This document shows positions 1 through 5,276 of a DNA stretch of 11,521 nt, in pieces (the stretch's first letter is position 1; every line of letters starts with the position of its first letter). Source of the DNA: WLWS01 sp047638675 (lineage in GTDB: Bacteria; Pseudomonadota; Gammaproteobacteria; Eutrophobiales; Eutrophobiaceae); the NCBI GenBank assembly GCA_047638675.1, contig JBLIML010000120.1, positions 1 to 11,521 on the forward strand, written 5' to 3'. Below the pieces are notes generated by a model. That model worked only from the letters and a program-made list of their open reading frames with translations. It had not been told where the DNA came from and did not search any database. The position numbers were made by a program, and so were the translations under genes.

Positions 1-716
1 TTGAGGACATCTTCATTTTCACGCGTTGCACGAATTATTTTGACTATGTAATCTTTTAATTCATCACTAATTCGAATGTCCGAAGTAAGTTTCTTTACGG
101 CGATGACATCTTGTAGATTTACGCAGGGCGTCAAGGTGTCAATAGGATGACGCTTATTTTGCTCTGATAAAATAGCAACTTCCTGAGTCAGATCGACATA
201 CCCAAGTTCAAATCGCATGGCAAATCGGTCCATTTGCGCTTCCGGAAGAGGATAAGTCCCATGAAATTCAATTGGATTTTGTGTCGCAATAACGAAAAAA
301 AGATCCTCGAGGCGACGTAACGCGCCATCAACGCTGACCTGAGATTCTCCCATGGCCTCCAATAAAGCCGATTGTGTTCTCGGCGATGCACGGTTGATCT
401 CATCCGCAAGCAAAATATTCGTAAATACCGGTCCTTCGTGAAAATGAAAATTATGATCACGTTGGTCAAAGATGGATACACCTAATATATCCGTTGGCAG
501 TAAATCTGGCGTGAATTGAACGCGATGAAATTCTGCATCTATAGATTTAGCAAGGGCCTTGGCCAAGGTCGTCTTTCCCGTGCCCGGCACGTCTTCCAGA
601 AGTACATGACCACCACTGAAAAACGCGGCAAGCAACATTCTAATGGAGTGCTCCTGACCTTTGATAACTAAATTTATGCTGGTCGATATCGCCTGATAAA
701 TTTCCTGCCCTTGCAT
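1..716 (-). CDS. MoxR-family AAA+ ATPase (N-terminal part, cut by window edge)
   Basis: This is a partial gene reading leftwards; about 238 codons are visible of a family usually about 310-330 residues long, so the C-terminus lies outside the window. MoxR ATPases are chaperone-like AAA+ proteins, often encoded beside DUF58/VWA proteins, thought to help activate or assemble partner proteins. Visible motifs are Walker A (DVPGTGKTT, residues 42-50), Walker B (LLADEINRAS, about 102-111, with the acidic pair D105/E106), a sensor-1 type ATQNP (144-148), and the family stretch YPLPEAQMDRF (155-165). The ATG at 716 is chosen because an in-frame TAG lies a short way upstream, with no other start between, and AGGAG/AGGAT sequences precede it. 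The gene is divergent from the nitroreductase gene across the 31-bp repeat array. The family is certain; the substrate cannot be told without the neighbours beyond position 1. Confidence 0.93.
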   Translation of the reverse strand, partial: MQGQEIYQAISTSINLVIKGQEHSIRMLLAAFFSGGHVLLEDVPGTGKTTLAKALAKSIDAEFHRVQFTPDLLPTDILGVSIFDQRDHNFHFHEGPVFTNILLADEINRASPRTQSALLEAMGESQVSVDGALRRLEDLFFVIATQNPIEFHGTYPLPEAQMDRFAMRFELGYVDLTQEVAILSEQNKRHPIDTLTPCVNLQDVIAVKKLTSDIRISDELKDYIVKIIRATRENEDVL

Positions 717-765
717 ATTAATCCTGACTCCTGATGTTGGGTCGTCCTATATGGCTGTCTGTTAA

Positions 766-1034
766 TTGAATGCCACATTGCAACGTTGTATATATCTTGA
801 ATGGCATATCTTACCGTTGTCTACTTCTTGAACGGCATATCATACCGTTGTATATATCTTGAACGGCATATCATACCGTTGTAAATATTTTGAACGGCAC
901 ATTGTACCGTTGTAAATATTTTGAACGGCACATTGTACCGTTGTAAATATTTTGAACGGCACATTGTACCGTTGTCTACTTTTTGAACGGCACATTGTAC
1001 CGTTGTCTACTTTTTGAACGGCACATTGTACCGT
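766..1034. repeat. Tandem array of 31-bp units with palindromic cores
   Basis: Nine units begin at 766, 797, 828, 859, 890, 921, 952, 983 and 1014, an unbroken 31-bp period; the ninth stops after 21 bases. Each unit is TTG, a 19-bp core and a 9-bp tail. In units 5-8 the core is AACGGCACATTGTACCGTT, two 9-bp arms around a single central base with only one asymmetric pair. Units 5 and 6 are identical over 31 bp, and so are 7 and 8. Units 1 and 2 are degenerate. Units 3 and 4 carry a core variant (CATATCATA in the middle). The tails fall into AT-rich types (TATATATC, AAATATT) and a CTACTT type. The plus strand has stops in every frame. Thirty-one bp is close to three helical turns, so the dyads would lie on one face of the DNA. 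A protein-binding array controlling the flanking divergent genes is my inference; this is not a CRISPR, since there are no unique spacers. Confidence 0.95.
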
Positions 1035-1039
1035 AGTAG

Positions 1040-1070
1040 TCGCCTGGCTGGCATGTCATAATCCAGATCT
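1040..1070 (+). promoter_or_regulatory. Putative promoter region of the nitroreductase gene, with shared 13-bp box
   Basis: Immediately after the array comes the 13-mer TCGCCTGGCTGGC (1040-1052), then CATAAT (1057-1062), a five-of-six match to a sigma-70 -10 hexamer, then AGATCT (1065-1070). No good -35 hexamer is present at 17 bp. The same 13-mer, followed by a -10-like hexamer and AGATCT, occurs at 8366-8391 upstream of the L,D-transpeptidase gene. In both places AGATCT ends 26 bases before the start codon. The promoter role is inferred. Confidence 0.4.
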
Positions 1071-1095
1071 TGATGAAATTCTGCACAAAAGAAAA

Positions 1096-1710
1096 ATGAA
1101 AATTCCTAAACAAGCTGATACGCAAATAAGCATAAATTCACTTATTGCCTCTCGTTGGAGTGGTCGAGCCTATGATTCGGAACTAATAGTATCGAATGAA
1201 CAAATAATGGCGATGTTAGAGGCCGCGCATTGGGCTCCATCGTGTTTTGGTGATGAACCCTGGCGCTATATTGTTTGCAATAGACACACTAATGAAAAGT
1301 CGTGGCAAAACGCCCTGAATTGCCTTGTGGAGGGAAATCAACAGTGGGCAAAACATGCCCCGGTATTAATAGTGGCGCTGGCGAATACCATTTTTTCCGG
1401 CCAGGACAAAGAAAATCGTTGGGGAGAATACGATACTGGCGCTGCATCCATAAGCATGTGTTTACAGGCGACGGAATTAGGACTAATGACTCATCAAATG
1501 GGCGGTATACTTTCCGAAAAGATAATCGATTTCTTCTCTGTTCCTGCTGAATTTACGCCAATGACAATAATGTCTGTGGGATATCAATTAAGTAAAGAAC
1601 GAGTGCCATCAGAAATGCTGGAGAGAGAAATGGCCGTGCGCAAACGTAAGCCATTTGATGAATTATTTTTTGCCGGGCATTGGGGTGAAATATTTTCCAG
1701 GGACATCTAG
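1096..1710 (+). CDS. Nitroreductase-family FMN-dependent oxidoreductase
   Basis: This 204-residue protein fits the nitroreductase fold: dimeric cytoplasmic FMN enzymes that reduce nitro compounds, quinones or other acceptors with NAD(P)H. Family signatures are SRWSGRAY (residues 19-26, the N-terminal arginine-rich FMN phosphate-binding segment), AAHWAPSCFGDEPWRYIV (43-60), and YDTGAASISMCLQATELGLMTHQMGG, split here as YDTGAASISM (112-121) followed by the conserved GLMTHQMGG (129-137). A basic RKRKPFDEL segment lies near the C-terminus. The length is normal for the single-domain family. The ATG has only a weak purine-rich leader (AAAAGAAAA), so translation may be modest. The gene follows the repeat array directly and lies 64 bp before the MATE gene on the same strand, so co-transcription is possible; no terminator separates them. 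The natural substrate cannot be deduced from sequence. Confidence 0.93.
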   Translation: MKIPKQADTQISINSLIASRWSGRAYDSELIVSNEQIMAMLEAAHWAPSCFGDEPWRYIVCNRHTNEKSWQNALNCLVEGNQQWAKHAPVLIVALANTIFSGQDKENRWGEYDTGAASISMCLQATELGLMTHQMGGILSEKIIDFFSVPAEFTPMTIMSVGYQLSKERVPSEMLEREMAVRKRKPFDELFFAGHWGEIFSRDI

Positions 1711-1774
1711 GTTCATGCTTTAAAGACTTTCCTATCCCAATCTGCACGATTTAGCAGTTCTAATCAGCAATAGC

Positions 1775-3112
1775 GTGAAAAATCGAAATCAATTACAAAT
1801 CTGGCGACTTGCTGGCCCGTTAATTCTATCCAATATATCCATTGCTCTATTGGGTATTGTAGATACTGCGGTCGTAGGGCATCTGAGTCATCCTTATTAC
1901 CTTGGTGCTGTCGCCGTGTCAGCTGTTGTATTTGATTTTCTTTACTGGGGCATGGGATTTTTACGCATGGGGACAACGGGAATCGTCGCCCAGGTGCATG
2001 GCAGGCGCGACCACGATCAAATACGCTCAACATTAGTGCACTCAATATTCATTGCTCTGTCAATATCCTTATTGATGTTAATCATGCAAAATCCAATTGC
2101 AAATGCGGCATTCTTCCTCATCGGCGGTAGTGAACAAGTTTTACTACATGCCCGAATTTATTTTACCTGGGCTATTTGGGGTGCGCCTGCAGTGCTGTGC
2201 TCGATGGCCATGTTTGGCTGGTTATTGGGTATGCAAAACGCCAAAGCTAGCTTGTATTTCGCAATTACGATTAACGTCATTAATATTATTCTGGATCTCA
2301 TATTTGTTTTTGGCTTTGACATGGAAGTTAAAGGCGTGGCCTTAGCATCTGTAATTGCACAATACACTGGTCTCACTATGGGAATATTTCTTGTTCGCTC
2401 TGAACTGCGGAACTATCCAGGCCATTGGCGATACGAATTTATCATGGATGTCCGCCGACTATTGCGTATGCTGTCTTTGAACAAAGATATTTTTATTCGA
2501 ACTATTTGCCTGATTTTTGTATTTGCTTTTTTTGCACGACAAGGAGCGCTACAGGGCGATGTTATTCTTGCCGCCAATGCCGTCTTGCTTAATTTTCAGG
2601 CACTAACGGCATTGGGTCTTGATGGTTTTGCCAATGCTACCGAAGCTTTAGTGGGTAAGGCAATAGGTGCTGAGAACAGACTTGCCTTTAAACAATCTGT
2701 ACGCGGTGCATTACTTTGGTCACTTATTATCGCAACGATATTCACTTTGACTTACTGGTTAGCCGGCGATCAAGTAATAGGCTTGGTGACCAGTATCCCC
2801 GAGGTATATGACATGGCTGTAATCTACTTGCCGTGGTTGATAATTTCCCCATTACTTTGTGTTTGGTGTTTTCTTCTGGACGGGATATTCATTGGTGCAG
2901 TAAGAGGCCTCGAAATGCGTAATTCAATGTTGCTTTCCACTTTCGTAGTTTTCATGCCGGTCTGGTACCTGTTTCGGTTTCTCGGTAATCACGGTTTGTG
3001 GCTAGCGCTTCTCGTGTTTTTTGTCGCACGGGGAGTGAGTCTTGGCTGGTACTACATCAAAATAGAAAGGTGGGAAGGCGGTTTCGTTATGGCTAAGCAG
3101 AGTCCCGGGTGA
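1775..3112 (+). CDS. dinF: MATE-family multidrug/toxin exporter, DinF-like
   Basis: This 445-residue polytopic membrane protein belongs to the MATE superfamily, which exports cationic or toxic organic compounds using a Na+ or H+ gradient. The N-terminus (IWRLAGPLILSNISIALLG, followed by IVDTAVVGHL) is characteristic of the DinF branch. The rest is a succession of hydrophobic segments consistent with the usual twelve helices in two related halves, and the length is typical. A GTG start at 1775 is chosen because the DinF alignment begins there and there is no ATG between it and an in-frame TAA at 1721; the Shine-Dalgarno is poor. In E. coli dinF lies next to lexA in the SOS regulon; here no lexA and no obvious LexA box are seen, so SOS control should not be assumed. 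Its last 20 bp overlap the convergent hslR gene. Confidence 0.92.
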   Translation: MKNRNQLQIWRLAGPLILSNISIALLGIVDTAVVGHLSHPYYLGAVAVSAVVFDFLYWGMGFLRMGTTGIVAQVHGRRDHDQIRSTLVHSIFIALSISLLMLIMQNPIANAAFFLIGGSEQVLLHARIYFTWAIWGAPAVLCSMAMFGWLLGMQNAKASLYFAITINVINIILDLIFVFGFDMEVKGVALASVIAQYTGLTMGIFLVRSELRNYPGHWRYEFIMDVRRLLRMLSLNKDIFIRTICLIFVFAFFARQGALQGDVILAANAVLLNFQALTALGLDGFANATEALVGKAIGAENRLAFKQSVRGALLWSLIIATIFTLTYWLAGDQVIGLVTSIPEVYDMAVIYLPWLIISPLLCVWCFLLDGIFIGAVRGLEMRNSMLLSTFVVFMPVWYLFRFLGNHGLWLALLVFFVARGVSLGWYYIKIERWEGGFVMAKQSPG

Positions 3113-3500
3113 AGCGAATTATTTTACGACGCTGCTGTTTGTCGGGACGGCGGCTTGCAGGAGTATGAGAGGCTGCCGCCAGTTTTAATTGAGAGGCAAT
3201 AGATTCTCTTTCAATAGCACTCTCCTCTGATTCATAAAACAGGAGGGCGGCATCAGTCGCCGATCCACGTGTTTTAGCCAGGGTAAGCACCGTAATCTCA
3301 TATCGATAGGGCTTGCGCCTGATTTCCAGTTTGTCATCAACTCGAATCAGTCGAGCTGGTTTAGCTTTCAAGCCATCAATCTTGACGTTACCGTTTTTGA
3401 GCGCTGTCGCCGAAAGACTTCGAGTTTTATAAAAACGAGCGCACCAAAGCCATTTATCCAGTCGCATGGATTCTGATGTATTTTCTTTGTTTTTCGACAT
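3093..3500 (-). CDS. hslR: Heat shock protein 15 (Hsp15), S4-domain ribosome rescue factor
   Basis: The 135-residue protein matches E. coli Hsp15 along its whole length. It has an S4 RNA-binding domain starting with MRLDKWLWCARFYKTRSLSA (residues 12-31), a central strand region (KIDGLKAKPARLIRVDDKLEI), and the diagnostic basic tail RRPDKQQRRKIIRF. Hsp15 binds 50S subunits that carry a nascent chain with tRNA after heat-induced dissociation and helps recycle them. The ATG at 3500 gives eleven residues before the S4 domain, similar to E. coli. The upstream ribosome-binding site is weak (ACAGATAA). A short inverted repeat (GTGTT-TT-AACAC, 3507-3518) lies just upstream, in the 72-bp gap to the divergent moaB; its role is unknown. 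The 3' end overlaps the convergent MATE gene by 20 bp, with the stop codons inside each other's coding sequence. Confidence 0.96.
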   Translation of the reverse strand: MSKNKENTSESMRLDKWLWCARFYKTRSLSATALKNGNVKIDGLKAKPARLIRVDDKLEIRRKPYRYEITVLTLAKTRGSATDAALLFYESEESAIERESIASQLKLAAASHTPASRRPDKQQRRKIIRFTRDSA

Positions 3501-3560
3501 TTATCTGTGTTTTAACACGGCGCTGTCTTATTATCCCATCTTATTTATTACAATATGTGA

Positions 3561-3575
3561 AAGGAGCTAAATGTG
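3561..3575 (+). promoter_or_regulatory. Ribosome-binding site and overlapping ATG/GTG starts of moaB
   Basis: A strong AAGGAG (3561-3566) is followed four bases later by ATG (3571) and six bases later by GTG (3573), in different frames. Only the GTG frame encodes MoaB; the ATG frame stops after about fifteen codons. The Shine-Dalgarno spacing suits the GTG. Confidence 0.75.
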
Positions 3576-4091
3576 GCGGACAGAAAGTTTATTCCACTCA
3601 ATATTGCTGTATTGGTAGTCTCTGACTCGCGTACTGAAAAGACCGATAAATCTGGCAAGCTTTTGGAGAGCAGATTGCTTGATGCTGGCCACAATTTGTA
3701 CGAGAAACGTATTGTTATCGATGATATTCACCAGATACGTTCCCAGGTAGCCGCATGGTCTGCGAATGATGAGGTAAACGCGGTACTGAGCACTGGTGGT
3801 ACAGGGGTAACCGGGAGGGACGGCACACCTGAAGCGATATCCGTTCTCTTCGAAAAGGAAATTGAGGGCTTCGGTGAAATGTTTCGGATGCTTTCCTATG
3901 AGGAAATTGGCACTTCCGCTCTACAATCCAGAGCAATCGCCGGTGTTACCAATGCCACATATATATTTTGTTTACCCGGATCTTCGGGCGCGTGTGCAAC
4001 TGGTTGGGACAGGATAATTGCTCAACAACTCGATAATCGTACCTTGCCGTGCAATTTAGTCGAACTAATGCCGCGCTTAAAGGATAAATAA
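3573..4091 (+). CDS. moaB: Molybdenum cofactor biosynthesis protein MoaB
   Basis: This 172-residue protein belongs to the MoaB/MogA family of molybdopterin-binding proteins. MogA adenylylates molybdopterin before molybdate insertion. E. coli MoaB is a close relative whose own role is less clear, while in some other organisms MoaB proteins do catalyse the adenylylation. The sequence shows the N-terminal strand LNIAVLVVSDSRT (residues 9-21), the ligand-binding loop STGGTGVTGRDGTPEA (73-88), the helix EGFGEMFRMLSYEEIGTSAL (98-117), QSRAIAG (118-124), and the conserved LPGSSGAC (134-141). EGFGE-FRMLS-EEIGTS-LQSRA is the E. coli MoaB signature rather than MogA's. Length is normal. It starts at GTG with a good Shine-Dalgarno. 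No other cofactor genes are in the window, so it is isolated from its pathway here. Confidence 0.94.
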   Translation: MADRKFIPLNIAVLVVSDSRTEKTDKSGKLLESRLLDAGHNLYEKRIVIDDIHQIRSQVAAWSANDEVNAVLSTGGTGVTGRDGTPEAISVLFEKEIEGFGEMFRMLSYEEIGTSALQSRAIAGVTNATYIFCLPGSSGACATGWDRIIAQQLDNRTLPCNLVELMPRLKDK

Positions 4092-4198
4092 ATTAGTACA
4101 TTAATTCTAAAAAATAAGTAGAAAAATATTTCTGCGCGGCCACACGTTTAGTATATTGCCTATTTCTTATCAGGATATTTACAAGATTAGTGATTTAT

Positions 4199-4215
4199 AG
4201 GGAGAAAATCGTATT
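4199..4215 (+). promoter_or_regulatory. Ribosome-binding site with ATT start codon for the RND adaptor
   Basis: AGGGAG (4199-4204) is followed after eight bases by ATT (4213-4215). An in-frame TAG at 4198-4200 overlaps the Shine-Dalgarno, so translation in this frame must begin downstream of it, and no in-frame ATG or GTG exists between that stop and the conserved region. The ATT is the only start candidate at proper spacing that also gives a full signal peptide. Confidence 0.6.
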
Positions 4216-5268
4216 TACAAGTATGCAATAAAACATGTCGAATTATTTCTCATATGTCTGCTGATTTTTCCCTTAGGCAATTTTGCCGCTGAAAATGACG
4301 CTGCTGCACCGGTAATCGTAATTAAAGCCGTCCAATTGGAAATTTACCCTAGAAGCTGGATGCCTGGAACGGTAATGGGTCGCTATGACTCAAAAATTGC
4401 GTCGGAAGTAGAAGGGAGGCTCGAAAAAGTACTGGATGTGGGCGATCGCGTTTTAAAAGGCGAAAAACTGGCTGCCATTGAATCCTTTACCCTGAATTTG
4501 CATGTAATGGAAATGGAAGCAGAAATATTGCCCACGGAAGCGAGGCTCGAGTTTCTTGAACGCGAAGAGAAACGCTTGAGCAAACTGGCCGAGCAAAATA
4601 ACGCTGCTAAAAACCGTCTGGATGAGGTGTCATCACAGTACAAACAAACCAGAGGCGAACTCAAAGTGGCAAATGCACGCCTCGCTCAAGCGAGAGATCA
4701 GATGGCGCGGGCTATTTTATATGCACCCTTTAACGGCGTGGTGTCAGAGAGATATAAATCTGAGGGTGAGCGCGTGGAGAGGGGAGATCAGGTTGTTCGC
4801 CTGGTGAATATAGAAGAACTGGAAATTCAGGTGCGTGTACCTCAAGACGTTATTAATAATTTGCATCTAAACGGTGACATAGAGGTAACCGATGCACATC
4901 ACGCGAGTACAGCGAAGTTACGTACCTATGTTCCAGTAGGTGACGAACGGTCACGCTTGTTCGAGTTGCGCCTGAGCTTTAACGAGTCTGACTGGATGTC
5001 TGGACATGCCGTTCGCGTATCTGTCCCCACCTCTGAACCCCGGCAGGTGACGGCCGTGCCAAGGGATGCTCTGGTTATCAGGCAAAATAACATTAGCGTA
5101 TTCAGAGTAAATGACAAGAACATCGCTGAATTCGTGGCTGTTGAAATCGGCGGAGCGAAAGATACTATGATCGAAGTCATCGGAGATATCTCTCCCGGTG
5201 ACGACATTGTTGTGCGTGGAAACGAACGCCTTCGCCCCGGCCAGTCTGTTGTTATTCAAACAAACTAA
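4213..5268 (+). CDS. RND efflux periplasmic adaptor subunit (membrane fusion protein, HlyD/AcrA type)
   Basis: With an ATT start the protein has 351 residues. It joins the inner-membrane RND pump to an outer-membrane channel. Residues 1-26 form a plausible signal peptide: a basic start, a hydrophobic core LFLICLLIFPLG, and cleavage near NFAA. No lipobox is present. Next come the first half of the biotinyl-lipoyl domain (SKIASEVEGRLEKV ... GDRVLKGEKLAAIES, about 60-91), a charged helical hairpin (about 95-165, rich in E, K, R, L, A), the second lipoyl half (APFNGVVSERYKSEGERV, about 171-188), then beta-barrel and membrane-proximal domains. A TTG at 4336 would give 310 residues but would remove the secretion signal and the first strand of the mature protein, so I reject it. 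The pump gene starts 8 bp after this stop, so the two form an operon. The substrate is unknown. Confidence 0.88.
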   Translation: MYKYAIKHVELFLICLLIFPLGNFAAENDAAAPVIVIKAVQLEIYPRSWMPGTVMGRYDSKIASEVEGRLEKVLDVGDRVLKGEKLAAIESFTLNLHVMEMEAEILPTEARLEFLEREEKRLSKLAEQNNAAKNRLDEVSSQYKQTRGELKVANARLAQARDQMARAILYAPFNGVVSERYKSEGERVERGDQVVRLVNIEELEIQVRVPQDVINNLHLNGDIEVTDAHHASTAKLRTYVPVGDERSRLFELRLSFNESDWMSGHAVRVSVPTSEPRQVTAVPRDALVIRQNNISVFRVNDKNIAEFVAVEIGGAKDTMIEVIGDISPGDDIVVRGNERLRPGQSVVIQTN

Positions 5269-5276
5269 AGCTGCTT

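Noticed and set aside
188..481. Minus-strand 97-codon frame near the left edge
   Set aside because: It is an alternative frame inside the MoxR ATPase gene, whose Walker A, Walker B and sensor motifs read cleanly in another frame.
766..1034. CRISPR array
   Set aside because: The whole 31-bp unit repeats, including the short 12-bp linkers; there are no unique spacers and no cas genes nearby.
4092..4198. Terminator or promoter between moaB and the RND adaptor gene
   Set aside because: Only a five-pair AGAAA/TTTCT hairpin and several poor -10/-35 candidates are visible; none stands out from AT-rich background.
4336..4338. TTG at 4336 as start of the RND adaptor
   Set aside because: It has no Shine-Dalgarno and would remove the signal peptide and the first strand, although the adaptor must reach the periplasm.
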